A DNA stretch of 22,188 nucleotides from an uncultured Bacillota bacterium (GCA_946623775.1 CAMORJ010000013.1:1-22188); one strand, 5' to 3'. Counted from the first letter of the stretch, positions 7,744-14,831 are shown. Translations and numbers: made by a program. The notes: generated by a model from the letters alone, not told the origin.

Positions 7744-8073
7744 ATGGCAAAGACATCTGAAAACAAATTTCGTTTCTACCGCGTCCAAGCGGGTCTCACT
7801 CAGCGCGAAGTTGCTGACGAATTAGGTTTGGGATCTTACGTGATCTGCGATTATGAAAGAGGGCGCGCCGAGCCAAGCATCAAAGTTTTAAAACAGCTTG
7901 GTGCTTTATATCGCGTTTCGCTTGATGATTTATTAGACAATCCCCCCATTGATGGCAAACCTGAAGACCCAGCGTTGGACGATCTCATCCGCTTGGTCAA
8001 TTCCTATGAGGGGAAAGCGAGGGAAAACGCGATTGATTTGGCAAAAGAAGTCCTTCGCAAAACAAAAAAATAG
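7744..8073 (+). CDS. Xre/Cro-CI-type HTH transcriptional regulator
   Basis: The 109-aa protein has one HTH_3 domain at about residues 9-65: FRFYRVQAGLTQREVADEL, then the recognition helix around LGSYVICDYERGRAEPS, ending in LYRVSLDDLLD. The rest is a short helical tail with no sensor domain. It should bind DNA as a dimer; its targets are unknown. No strong Shine-Dalgarno precedes the ATG (only weak -10-like TAGTAT 7726-7731 and GGTAAT 7733-7738), but the fold fits this start. It stands alone, ends in a terminator and converges on dut. Inverted and direct repeats upstream could be its operators. Confidence 0.88.
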   Translation: MAKTSENKFRFYRVQAGLTQREVADELGLGSYVICDYERGRAEPSIKVLKQLGALYRVSLDDLLDNPPIDGKPEDPALDDLIRLVNSYEGKARENAIDLAKEVLRKTKK

Positions 8074-8091
8074 CGTGGACGTGTATGCGTT

Positions 8092-8115
8092 AACAGGTCT
8101 TCATGGCCTGTTTTT
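8092..8115 (+). terminator. Rho-independent terminator of the HTH gene
   Basis: AACAGG pairs with CCTGTT, extended by two inner pairs (one a T-G wobble) around a 5-base loop, and is followed by a T run ending at 8115. The minus-strand side has no T-rich tail. The T run reaches the last codon of the convergent dUTPase gene. Confidence 0.8.
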
Positions 8116-8581
8116 ATTTCCCTGAAGAGCCAATTCCCCCAATGCGTTCCATCGAAATGGGGATATCGTCGGAAGTGACATAATAGCGAGAAAAAATACC
8201 TTGGACGATTCGTTCGCCTTTTTCGATGCGAACCGCTTCGTCGCGTCTAGAGCATAGGGCAACGTAAATGCACCAAACATAATCGGAGTCGATAATCCCC
8301 GTCCCGTTGGATAGGGACAGCCCGCGTTTTATCCCAATGGAAGAACGCACATAAAGCTGAAGGACCATGTCGGACGGCATATCAATGCATTTAACCCACA
8401 TCGGGATAACTACTTCCCCGTGCGGTGGGATCTCCACATCGTAGGGACAATAGAAATCGTAGCCGGCTGAATTCGGTGAACTGCGGCGTGGCAAAACAAT
8501 CTCTTCCGGAATCGGGAGATCGGTTTTAACTTCTGAGGCATCGCATTTCACAAAGCGAGCGGCAATCGCGTTGTTATTCAT
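8114..8581 (-). CDS. dut: dUTP diphosphatase (trimeric dUTPase)
   Basis: All five motifs of the homotrimeric family are present in 155 aa: SAGYDF (38-43), RSSIGIKRGL (79-88), NGTGIIDSDY (92-101, with the catalytic Asp), KGERIVQGIF (121-130) and RIGGIGSSGK (146-155). The enzyme hydrolyses dUTP to dUMP and pyrophosphate, keeping uracil out of DNA and feeding thymidylate synthesis. Motif V has Ile150 where most members have the Phe that stacks on uracil (GGFGSTG); I note this without claiming loss of activity. No Shine-Dalgarno is visible. An AATAAT hexamer lies 7 bases before the ATG, inside a perfect AT palindrome. It is divergent from a nucleobase permease, a plausible pyrimidine link. Confidence 0.92.
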   Translation of the reverse strand: MNNNAIAARFVKCDASEVKTDLPIPEEIVLPRRSSPNSAGYDFYCPYDVEIPPHGEVVIPMWVKCIDMPSDMVLQLYVRSSIGIKRGLSLSNGTGIIDSDYVWCIYVALCSRRDEAVRIEKGERIVQGIFSRYYVTSDDIPISMERIGGIGSSGK

Positions 8582-8587
8582 GGGAAC

Positions 8588-8602
8588 AATTATTAAATAA
8601 TT
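8588..8602. promoter_or_regulatory. AT palindrome over the dut -10 region
   Basis: AATTATT-A-AATAATT is a perfect 7-1-7 inverted repeat. On the minus strand it contains AATAAT (8589-8594), a 5/6 match to a -10 element set 7 bases before the dut ATG. No convincing -35 was found. It may simply be the promoter, or an operator on it. Confidence 0.4.
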
Positions 8603-8667
8603 CCTCGAAAAAAGGTAGCATTTTTATGGGTGGTTGTACGAATTCATCGCAAATTTCAAAAGACTCC

Positions 8668-8675
8668 TATAAAAT
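8668..8675 (+). promoter_or_regulatory. Likely -10 element of the permease gene
   Basis: TATAAA (8668-8673) or TAAAAT (8670-8675) lies 12-14 bases before the ATG, predicting a leader of only about 5-8 bases with no Shine-Dalgarno. It sits within the small inverted repeat CTAT-AAA-ATAG (8667-8677). No clear -35 was seen. Confidence 0.4.
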
Positions 8676-8687
8676 AGTCCCGCCACA

Positions 8688-10103
8688 ATGAAAAGAAGCG
8701 AATCATATATCCCGTTCTTTATTGGCGGAAGGGAAGAAAATTTATATACCTACACTGGGCCTGTCCCATTTGGCAAGTCCCTCATTTACGCGATTCAGCA
8801 TTTTCTAACGCTGTTTTTGAGCAACGCCACTCCGATACTTTTGGTCTTGAGCGTTCAGCACAACGGAATAGCCTTGGACCAAAGCATCGTCGAAAACGGT
8901 ATTAAGGCAGCCTTGTTCTTCTCCTGCATCGGAACCATAATTCAAATCCTGCCGATCTGGAAAATAGGCTCTAGGCTCCCGCTTATTTGCGGCATGAATT
9001 TCGCGTTTGTCGGAGCTTTGTCTTTGATTGCGAGCATCTATGGTTTCCCCACGATGTTCATCTCCGCGATCATCGGAGGCATTTTCCTATTCGTAATCGG
9101 TTTGCTGGGGAAGTATTGGTCTAAATGGATCAAGCCGATTACCGGTGCTGTCGTCGTCTTGGCTCTAGGTTTGTCGTTAATACAAGTCGCGGCCAAGCAA
9201 ATGGTAGGCCTAAGCGATGTGCCCTCTTTGGCAACAGCCTATGATTTCGCCGTTTCCTGGCCGTATCTTCTCATGGCATTTGTGGCGTTGATCTCAACAA
9301 TCGTTTGGCGCATTGTCTTCAAAGGATTCGTAAGGAATCTCTCCATAGGCATAGGCTTGCTTGCCGGATATATTGTCGCTTTATGCATCCCGGGTACCGT
9401 GGATTTCTCCGGCATTGCTTTTAACAAGTTCTCTGACTTCCTATCCGCCCCCGTCCCGATCTTCGCTTTAATGGACTTCTCCTGGGGGGACTTCAACGTC
9501 GGTGCAATAGTCGTCGTATGCATCATCTATCTGATCGAGGCCAGCGATTGGATTGGGGCCGTCAGTTCGCTGACGAATGGTCTGGATGGAAGAGGGCCCT
9601 CCTCAAGGGAGATCACGGGTTTGGTCACTGGGCTTGGCGCCTCCAGCGCGCTTGCCGCGGTCTTCGGAGGAATGGGCCAAGCGCTCTATGGGCAGAACAT
9701 CGCCATCACGGCCGAAAACAAAGTCATTAATCGCGGGGTGTATCTTATTGTCGCCCTTATGTTAGGACTCTCTGCTTTCTTCCCGATTGTCCCAAGGGCC
9801 TTGATGACGATTCCAAACGCCGTCATCGGCGGAGTCCTTCTTATGCTGTTCGGCTCCATCGTCGTCAGCGGAATCAAAATGATTGCCGATTGCGGATTCA
9901 ACGCAAAAAACATTTTGATCGTCACCGTTTCGATTGGACTCGGATATGGAATCACCACGATCCCCAGCTTTGTCGATGCGACATACGATGCGGAGTTCTT
10001 GAATTATCTGATGCTGATTATCAGCAACCCCATTGCAAATTCGTTCCTTATTGCGCTTCCGCTTTCCATTCTTTTGACAAAAAGGATGGAATCCGAGGGG
10101 TAA
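8688..10103 (+). CDS. NCS2 (NAT) family nucleobase permease, uracil/xanthine type
   Basis: The 471-aa protein has about 12-14 hydrophobic helices throughout, matching the NCS2 length. The entry segment YAIQHFLTLFLSNATPILLVL corresponds to the conserved 'Q.....' first helix. The NAT signature region is at about 329-348 (GMGQALYGQNIAITAENKV), with Q336-N337 as the substrate-site pair. It should import a purine or pyrimidine base with H+ (or Na+). The exact base cannot be read from sequence. Divergence from dut and the lack of purine genes nearby leave uracil and xanthine/guanine both possible. No riboswitch fits in the 106-base upstream gap. Confidence 0.85.
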   Translation: MKRSESYIPFFIGGREENLYTYTGPVPFGKSLIYAIQHFLTLFLSNATPILLVLSVQHNGIALDQSIVENGIKAALFFSCIGTIIQILPIWKIGSRLPLICGMNFAFVGALSLIASIYGFPTMFISAIIGGIFLFVIGLLGKYWSKWIKPITGAVVVLALGLSLIQVAAKQMVGLSDVPSLATAYDFAVSWPYLLMAFVALISTIVWRIVFKGFVRNLSIGIGLLAGYIVALCIPGTVDFSGIAFNKFSDFLSAPVPIFALMDFSWGDFNVGAIVVVCIIYLIEASDWIGAVSSLTNGLDGRGPSSREITGLVTGLGASSALAAVFGGMGQALYGQNIAITAENKVINRGVYLIVALMLGLSAFFPIVPRALMTIPNAVIGGVLLMLFGSIVVSGIKMIADCGFNAKNILIVTVSIGLGYGITTIPSFVDATYDAEFLNYLMLIISNPIANSFLIALPLSILLTKRMESEG

Positions 10104-10108
10104 ACGAG

Positions 10109-10136
10109 TACAATACACATGGTTCGAAAAAGAAGG
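10109..10136 (+). promoter_or_regulatory. -10-like hexamer and strong ribosome site before the nucleotidyltransferase gene
   Basis: TACAAT (10109-10114) may be a -10 element, though no -35 stands out. AGAAGG (10131-10136) is a good Shine-Dalgarno 7 bases before the ATG. The 40-base gap also allows readthrough from the permease gene. Confidence 0.45.
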
Positions 10137-10143
10137 TAAAAAT

Positions 10144-11046
10144 ATGGACTTATTAATTCTTGCAGCGGGCATGGGATCCCGCTTCGGCGGCTTAAAGCAA
10201 ATTGAGCCAATCGACGAAAAAGGCAATTTCATCATCGATTATTCCATCTATGATGCCAAAAAGGCGGGCTTTGACCGCGTCATCTTCCTCATCAAAGAAG
10301 AAAACCGCGAAATCTTCGAATCGACCGTTGGCAAACGCGTTGCCAACGCCATCGAAGTCGCATACGCATATCAGAAACTCGAAATTGTTCCCGAAGGCTA
10401 CAAGATGCCAGCCGATCGCGTCAAACCATTGGGCACCGCTCAAGCGATCTATTGCGCCAAAGACGTAATCCGTGACAATTTCCTCATCATCAATTCCGAT
10501 GATTTCTATGGCTATGATGCATTCCGCGTCGCAGCCGAATTCCTCCGCGGCCTGAAAAAGAACAGCGTTGGTCAATATGGCAACATCGCCTACTACGCCA
10601 AGAACACCTTAACCAAAAACGGCTCAGTCAAACGCGGCGTCTTGCTATTCGACGAGAATCACAACCTCAATGGCCTAGTCGAATCCAAAATCGAATGGCG
10701 CGGCAATGACATCTATTCCTGCCCGCTCGAAGAATCCGAGATGAAGCCTCTCGATCACAATGCGCTCGTCTCGATGAACATGTTTGCGTTCACCAAAGAC
10801 ATCATCGATCGCTTAGAAGAAGGATTCGCTCCGTTCCTCGACGCTAACAAAGATAACCTCAATTCCTGCGAGTATCTCATTCCGACCGTCGTCGATGAAC
10901 TCATCAAAGACGGCAAAGCGACCTGCAAGGTCCTATCGACCGACGCAGTGTGGTATGGCGTCACGTATCGTGAGGATAAACCGGAAGTCGTTTCTTCCCT
11001 TGCTGCCTTGGTGAAGAAGGGCGAATACCCCTCTGACAGGTTCTAA
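10144..11046 (+). CDS. Sugar-phosphate-type nucleotidyltransferase
   Basis: This 300-aa protein has the NTP_transferase (GT-A-like) fold signature. The N-terminal LLILAAGMGSRFGGLKQ (3-19) is the nucleotide-binding loop, GTAQA (97-101) contacts the base, and NSDDFYGYDAF (117-127) carries the metal-binding Asp pair D119/D120. Such enzymes join NTP and a sugar- or alcohol-phosphate to make an activated precursor. The substrate cannot be told from sequence and no polysaccharide genes are adjacent. Codons are strongly biased toward C-ending forms (ATC, TTC, GCC, CGC, GAC) compared with the polymerase or SNF2 genes. With the strong ribosome site this suggests high expression. Confidence 0.8.
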   Translation: MDLLILAAGMGSRFGGLKQIEPIDEKGNFIIDYSIYDAKKAGFDRVIFLIKEENREIFESTVGKRVANAIEVAYAYQKLEIVPEGYKMPADRVKPLGTAQAIYCAKDVIRDNFLIINSDDFYGYDAFRVAAEFLRGLKKNSVGQYGNIAYYAKNTLTKNGSVKRGVLLFDENHNLNGLVESKIEWRGNDIYSCPLEESEMKPLDHNALVSMNMFAFTKDIIDRLEEGFAPFLDANKDNLNSCEYLIPTVVDELIKDGKATCKVLSTDAVWYGVTYREDKPEVVSSLAALVKKGEYPSDRF

Positions 11047-11064
11047 ATCGCCAATCAAAACTCT

Positions 11065-11096
11065 ACCGCCTTTAGCGTCAAAGGCGGTTTTCTTTT
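11065..11096. terminator. Rho-independent terminator between convergent genes
   Basis: ACCGCCTTT (11065-11073) pairs with AAAGGCGGT (11080-11088) around a 6-base loop, followed on the plus strand by a T-rich tail. The hairpin contains the last codons and stop (11078-11080) of the convergent amylase gene. A shorter T run on the other side makes weaker bidirectional action possible. Confidence 0.88.
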
Positions 11097-12331
11097 TCTA
11101 AGCAAACCAAATAACACCTGTCCGACGGTTCATTCAGCATAACGCGTTCCCCGGAAATCAGATCCACCGCTTCTCCGAGGAAGCAAGAAGGAAGCGTGCC
11201 CTGCATTGGGCAATGGAAATAGTAATGCTTCCCCAAAGATGAAAACGCAAAGGAAAAGCCATCGGGATCCGACTCAATAAAGCGAATGGATTCCATGGCA
11301 GAGAACAGCGGGTTCTTCTTCAAGGCAATCAGCTTTTTGAAAAAGGAAAATGCATGCATGTCCCCCATGTTTTTATCAATGGGATCCTTTTCGAACAGCG
11401 GAACATCCTTCGAAATCAAATACTCTTCCCCGGCGTAAACAAATGGCATCCCAGGGAAAACAAACGAAAACGCGATCAGGTTCCAAAGACGCTGGTCTCC
11501 TTTATCAAAGTAAGAAGCGATGCGATGCGTATCGTGATTCTCTAAAGCCGATATCTTGATTCGGCCAGGCAAGCTTGCGACTTGATCCATCAGGTCTTGC
11601 TTCACTCCAGACAAAGGCATTTCGCCTCGAAGATACCTTTCCAAGTCGCGGAACCAGTTGTAGTTATAAGTCGCATCAAACGTCGGGTAGAGGTTTTTGT
11701 CATCGGTATTGTGTAAACCCAATGTCGCGACATATCGTGCGAAATCAGGATCAATCGATTCCGATAGGAAGAAGATATCGTTGCCCAAGCGCTTTCTTGC
11801 TTTTTCAAACAGAGACAAAGGAATCAAAGAGGCTACATCGAATCGAAATCCGTCTATGCCCAGCCCTCGCCAATAAGCCAAAACATCAACCAAATAGTCC
11901 TGGACGTCTTCTCTGCCTGTTTCCAAATCGCAAACATCGCTCCAATCGCCGACGCGATTACCGATTTGCCCATTTTCTCGATAATAGAATTCCGGATGTT
12001 CATCAAGCAAAACGCTGTCTCGAGCCGTATGGTTAAAGACCATATCCATGATGACCTGCAATCCCAACTCATGGGCATGATCTATCAGCTGCAAGAAGTC
12101 TTCTTTATTCCCCAGATCTGGCGATATCTCATAATAGTCACGGACAGAATAAGGGGACCCGTATGTGCCTTTTCGGCCATTTTCGCCAATAGGATGGATA
12201 GGCATTAAATACAAAATATCGATCCCTAGATCCTTGATCCTCTCCAAATCGGCATCCAAAGAACGCAAGTCACCCTTCGGCGAATAATTGCGTACGAAGA
12301 CTTGATAAATCGTCTTGTTTGCGAGTTCCAT
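11078..12331 (-). CDS. GH13 alpha-amylase-family glycosidase, cytoplasmic
   Basis: I set the start at the ATG at 12331 (417 aa, MELANKTIYQ), with GGAGG 10 bases upstream. The frame extends to 12367, but that stretch contains the likely -10. The (beta/alpha)8 signatures are intact: DMVFNHT (96-102), GFRFDVASL (161-169, nucleophile D165), FFLSESI (187-193, acid/base E191) and ENHDTHR (264-270, D267). There is no signal peptide, so it should act inside the cell on imported maltodextrin-like glucans. The C-terminal part ends in a short beta domain. Exact specificity (amylase, neopullulanase or glucosidase) is not resolvable. It stands alone, with no sugar transporter adjacent. Confidence 0.88.
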   Translation of the reverse strand: MELANKTIYQVFVRNYSPKGDLRSLDADLERIKDLGIDILYLMPIHPIGENGRKGTYGSPYSVRDYYEISPDLGNKEDFLQLIDHAHELGLQVIMDMVFNHTARDSVLLDEHPEFYYRENGQIGNRVGDWSDVCDLETGREDVQDYLVDVLAYWRGLGIDGFRFDVASLIPLSLFEKARKRLGNDIFFLSESIDPDFARYVATLGLHNTDDKNLYPTFDATYNYNWFRDLERYLRGEMPLSGVKQDLMDQVASLPGRIKISALENHDTHRIASYFDKGDQRLWNLIAFSFVFPGMPFVYAGEEYLISKDVPLFEKDPIDKNMGDMHAFSFFKKLIALKKNPLFSAMESIRFIESDPDGFSFAFSSLGKHYYFHCPMQGTLPSCFLGEAVDLISGERVMLNEPSDRCYLVCLEKENRL

Positions 12332-12351
12332 TTGGTTTTTGCCTCCGTACC

Positions 12352-12388
12352 AATATAGCGCAATCACTCGAGCAAATTAATAAATTGC
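12352..12388 (-). promoter_or_regulatory. Amylase promoter with overlapping palindrome
   Basis: On the minus strand TATATT (12352-12357) is a likely -10, giving a leader of about 14 bases that includes GGAGG. GCAAATTAATAAATTGC (12372-12388) is a near-perfect palindrome over the expected -35 position, so it could be a repressor site. No catabolite-response consensus was seen. The rest of the 173-base divergent gap to 12504 contains no gene. Confidence 0.45.
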
Positions 12389-12504
12389 TGCAAATGCATG
12401 AATATATGCTCGTGCGCCCTTGCGTTCGGGAGGAAACTGTTTTATCCTAAATAAGCCATTTTACGAAAAAACTGACTAAAGGAATTTTCGCACGACCTTA
12501 GTTT

Positions 12505-13638
12505 ATGAACCCCGTCTTGGATTATCTGCTAAGAAACTTCTTCCTACTTTGCATCTCGTTCGGAGTTATTTTCATGGTGCTCCGCAACTACAGGGCGAGG
12601 AAAGTGGATATTTTGATGCCGATTCTCATTGTTTCGGTCACAATTTTGCTCGGAATCGTCTATACGATAGAAATCAACGCCGCCAAGAATCCCGATTTAT
12701 TGTTCCTTGCCACGTTCTGCTACTTCTTCGGATTTGTCTTAAGGCCTTTGGTTCTGTTCTTCTTTATGGCTATGACCATAAAACAAAAAATCGCCCTCCG
12801 CATCGGAGCCGGGCTCATCATCCTCAACGCCCTCATCTACTCTACGTCGCTGTTCATCTTCAACGAGAATATTTCCCATTTGGTTCTCTGGTATGAAGTA
12901 ACCACGAAGGGTGACGTCACATACCTTGAGCCGGAAAGGGGCGTTTTGTATTTCTCTTCATACATCATCGTCGGCATCATGCTTATCTATTTCCTCTTCG
13001 TGGCCGTTGGATCTTTGAGAGGGCCTAGAAGGTTTGACGCCGTGTCCAGCTTGATTTGCGTTGCTTTCATCGGCTTTGCGGTTTTGATTGAGAGCCTTTC
13101 GCTCACAAACGACTTATTGAATACCACCATTGCTATTGCGTGCTTGTTCTACATCGTGCACTTGTACCAGCAAGCGTCTATGCGCGACGGTTTGACGGGC
13201 TTGTTTGACCGAAAGACGCTCTACGGCGACCTTGAGAAATTAGGCAATCGCGTTACCGGCGTCATCCTCGTGGATATGAACTTGCTTAAGCGCATCAACG
13301 ATACATATGGCCATCAAGCCGGGGACCGTGCCATTCTGAAGATTGCGGAAGTCCTTAAAGAATGCGAAGAGACCTCAACGATGTTTGCCTATCGCATGGG
13401 CGGCGATGAGTTCTTGATTCTTTCCATCAGCACAAAGGAAAACGCGCTCGAAGAAACCGCCGCGCGCATCAGAGAGGAAATGGGAAAAACCGAATACAGC
13501 GTTTCAATCGGCTATGCAAATCAGTCTCACGAACAGGCTAAAACCCATTCTGAATTGATCAGCGCCGCAGAAAAGATGATGTACGCAGACAAAGCTGAGT
13601 TCTATCGCAAGTCTGGTATTGAAAGACGCAAAGTTTAA
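12505..13638 (+). CDS. Membrane-anchored diguanylate cyclase (GGDEF domain)
   Basis: The 377-aa protein has about seven hydrophobic helices (near 7-26, 37-55, 67-90, 97-117, 150-169, 180-196, 203-220). They are followed by a GGDEF domain starting at DGLTGLFDRKTL (228-239). D257 in VDMNLLKRINDTYGHQAGD and the intact GGDEF at 299-303 are the metal and GTP residues, so it should make c-di-GMP from two GTP. The position 5 residues before GGDEF has no RxxD inhibitory site, so product inhibition of the usual kind is not expected. The multi-helix sensor is of no type I recognise. No Shine-Dalgarno or clear -10 precedes the ATG. Another membrane-protein gene follows 49 bases later. Confidence 0.88.
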   Translation: MNPVLDYLLRNFFLLCISFGVIFMVLRNYRARKVDILMPILIVSVTILLGIVYTIEINAAKNPDLLFLATFCYFFGFVLRPLVLFFFMAMTIKQKIALRIGAGLIILNALIYSTSLFIFNENISHLVLWYEVTTKGDVTYLEPERGVLYFSSYIIVGIMLIYFLFVAVGSLRGPRRFDAVSSLICVAFIGFAVLIESLSLTNDLLNTTIAIACLFYIVHLYQQASMRDGLTGLFDRKTLYGDLEKLGNRVTGVILVDMNLLKRINDTYGHQAGDRAILKIAEVLKECEETSTMFAYRMGGDEFLILSISTKENALEETAARIREEMGKTEYSVSIGYANQSHEQAKTHSELISAAEKMMYADKAEFYRKSGIERRKV

Positions 13639-13687
13639 TGTGAATATCAACGCACGTCCCCTCTATCTTTATTAAAGGAGCCCTCGC

Positions 13688-14086
13688 ATGAAACTCGTTG
13701 GAAGAATCGTCATGATTGCGGTTGCGATCATCTGCTTCGCCGTTAACATCCCTATCTTAATGAACGGTCTTAAGGCCGTGCAAGAAGCCGGATGGTCGTT
13801 CGAAACTTTTTTGGACAACACCAAAATCCTGATTTCCCTCATCAGTTCCGTCTTCTATCTTGTCGTCGGCGTCGCCGCTGCCTTGGCGGCAATTACCGGC
13901 CATGTCGGCTTCTGGATGTTCTTCTTATCCGTGGTGGGCATCGCCTTGGCAATCTGGTATTGCGTCGACGGCTTCAAGAAGGGCACAATGACCGAAGTCG
14001 GAGACATCCTAAAACTAATTCCCGACTTTGGCATCCCACTGCTATATGCAGTTGGCACCGTCTTCCTAAAGCTTGGAAGAAAATAA
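13688..14086 (+). CDS. Small integral membrane protein, unknown function
   Basis: The 132-aa protein has three clear hydrophobic helices (about 6-26, 46-68, 72-92) and a possible fourth (112-128). A charged loop, DGFKKGTMTEVGD, precedes the last segment. A strong Shine-Dalgarno, AAAGGAG (13674-13680), lies 7 bases before the ATG, supporting a real gene. It follows the GGDEF gene on the same strand and both end at the next terminator, so they may be cotranscribed. I recognise no family. Confidence 0.75.
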   Translation: MKLVGRIVMIAVAIICFAVNIPILMNGLKAVQEAGWSFETFLDNTKILISLISSVFYLVVGVAAALAAITGHVGFWMFFLSVVGIALAIWYCVDGFKKGTMTEVGDILKLIPDFGIPLLYAVGTVFLKLGRK

Positions 14087-14095
14087 GCACAATAA

Positions 14096-14135
14096 AACCC
14101 GAGGCCAGCGTCATAGATGCGGGCCTCGGGTTTTT
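14096..14135. terminator. Bidirectional Rho-independent terminator
   Basis: An 11-base stem, AACCCGAGGCC with GGCCTCGGGTT (14096-14106 and 14122-14132), continues inward as GCGTC/GATGC. The plus strand has TTTTT after it, and the minus strand reads TTTTATT. It therefore serves both the small membrane protein gene and the convergent tetR. Confidence 0.9.
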
Positions 14136-14698
14136 CAATTATTCGGAAAGCGGATTGAAAAGAAATATTGAGCCATCTGCTCCGGAGTTTCTTTCCTATC
14201 CTCAACGATATAGCTCCTCAGCAACCCAACGAAGGTGCCCAAAAGAACGGAAACGCCAACTTCCTTCGGAACGGATGGGGCAAAGGAAGGGGACATCGAG
14301 TACACCGCTTCCATCAATGGGGTCGCCACTTTATTTAAAGTCTCCGCAAACAAATGCGAGGCTGAGGAAGTGAAAATCGCTTTAATCAGATCCCTGTCCT
14401 CGCTGAAATGACAAAAAGTGTGTTCAACTATATCGCGATACGCAAAGGCGGGAGACGAGGAAAAATCATGCCCTTTCTCGCTTGTAAGATGATTAGAGAA
14501 TACGTGCGCGAATATGTGGTCCGCAATGCCAATCAGGACATCGTCCTTGCTTTTGTAATGGCTATAAAACGTCGATCTCGCTACGCCTGACTCCGATATG
14601 ATGTCGGATACGTTGATAGTCGAATAGTCTTGCCGTTGGATCAATCTTTCCAGTGCCCGGTTTATTGATTCCCTGGACTTCTCTTCGTTTCTGCTCAT
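14135..14698 (-). CDS. TetR-family transcriptional regulator
   Basis: The chosen start is the ATG at 14698 (MSRNEEKSRES), giving 187 aa. The longer frame to 14767 would translate the promoter repeats. The N-terminal HTH (about 9-55) has INVSDIISESGVARSTFYSHYKSKDDVL, the classic TetR recognition-helix and helix-4 pattern. The C-terminal ligand domain is helical and unrecognised. It is divergent from the FecCD importer operon and probably represses it, with the imported compound or a related signal as effector; that is inference. A -10 TATAAT lies 7 bases before the ATG with no Shine-Dalgarno, so its mRNA is probably leaderless. Confidence 0.85.
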   Translation of the reverse strand: MSRNEEKSRESINRALERLIQRQDYSTINVSDIISESGVARSTFYSHYKSKDDVLIGIADHIFAHVFSNHLTSEKGHDFSSSPAFAYRDIVEHTFCHFSEDRDLIKAIFTSSASHLFAETLNKVATPLMEAVYSMSPSFAPSVPKEVGVSVLLGTFVGLLRSYIVEDRKETPEQMAQYFFSIRFPNN

Positions 14699-14705
14699 GT
14701 TACAT

Positions 14706-14727
14706 ATTATAGTCAAATTATAGTCAA
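14706..14727 (-). repeat. Perfect 11-base tandem repeat forming the tetR promoter
   Basis: ATTATAGTCAA occurs twice head to tail (14706-14716 and 14717-14727). On the minus strand each copy reads TTGACTATAAT, so each carries a TATAAT -10 (14706-14711 and 14717-14722). The period of 11 bases is about one helical turn. It may be a duplicated promoter or a direct-repeat operator. Confidence 0.7.
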
Positions 14728-14738
14728 ACGAGACACAA

Positions 14739-14780
14739 TGTTCGAATTTTTTGCAGTAATTGTTCATTTAATTTCGAACA
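14739..14780. promoter_or_regulatory. Inverted repeats between tetR and fecCD (candidate TetR operators)
   Basis: TGTTCGAA (14739-14746) and TTCGAACA (14773-14780) are perfect 8-base inverted arms. A third half-site, TGTTC (14761-14765), pairs with GAACA (14776-14780) as TGTTC-N10-GAACA. The cluster lies between the two divergent promoters, where a TetR repressor would be expected to bind. Confidence 0.5.
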
Positions 14781-14796
14781 AAATCAAGCATTTTGT

Positions 14797-14825
14797 TTGT
14801 TTATGAATAATGGATTTAGTATAAT
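14797..14825 (+). promoter_or_regulatory. Promoter of the FecCD operon (predicted leaderless)
   Basis: TTGTTT (14797-14802), a 17-base spacer and a perfect TATAAT (14820-14825) leave 6 bases before the ATG at 14832. There is no Shine-Dalgarno. The transcript should start at or next to the start codon. Confidence 0.7.
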
Positions 14826-14831
14826 AAAACC

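Noticed and set aside
8582..8687. A purine or uracil riboswitch or PyrR leader before the permease gene.
   Set aside because: The divergent gap is only 106 bases and the likely -10 lies 12-14 bases from the ATG, leaving no room for a leader RNA.
10074..10114. TTGACA (10074-10079) with TACAAT (10109-10114) as a promoter.
   Set aside because: The spacing is 29 bases, too long for a standard promoter; only the -10 was kept, at low confidence.
10192..10575. A 127-codon acidic minus-strand frame.
   Set aside because: It is antisense to the nucleotidyltransferase gene, explained by that gene's codon bias.
13792..14373. A 193-codon plus-strand frame running across the terminator.
   Set aside because: It passes through a strong terminator hairpin and overlaps two supported genes; composition is Arg/Ser-rich, typical of a shadow frame.
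14739..14780. LexA/DinR (SOS) box.
   Set aside because: The halves read TGTTCGAA and TTCGAACA, the reverse orientation and wrong spacing for CGAAC-N4-GTTCG.
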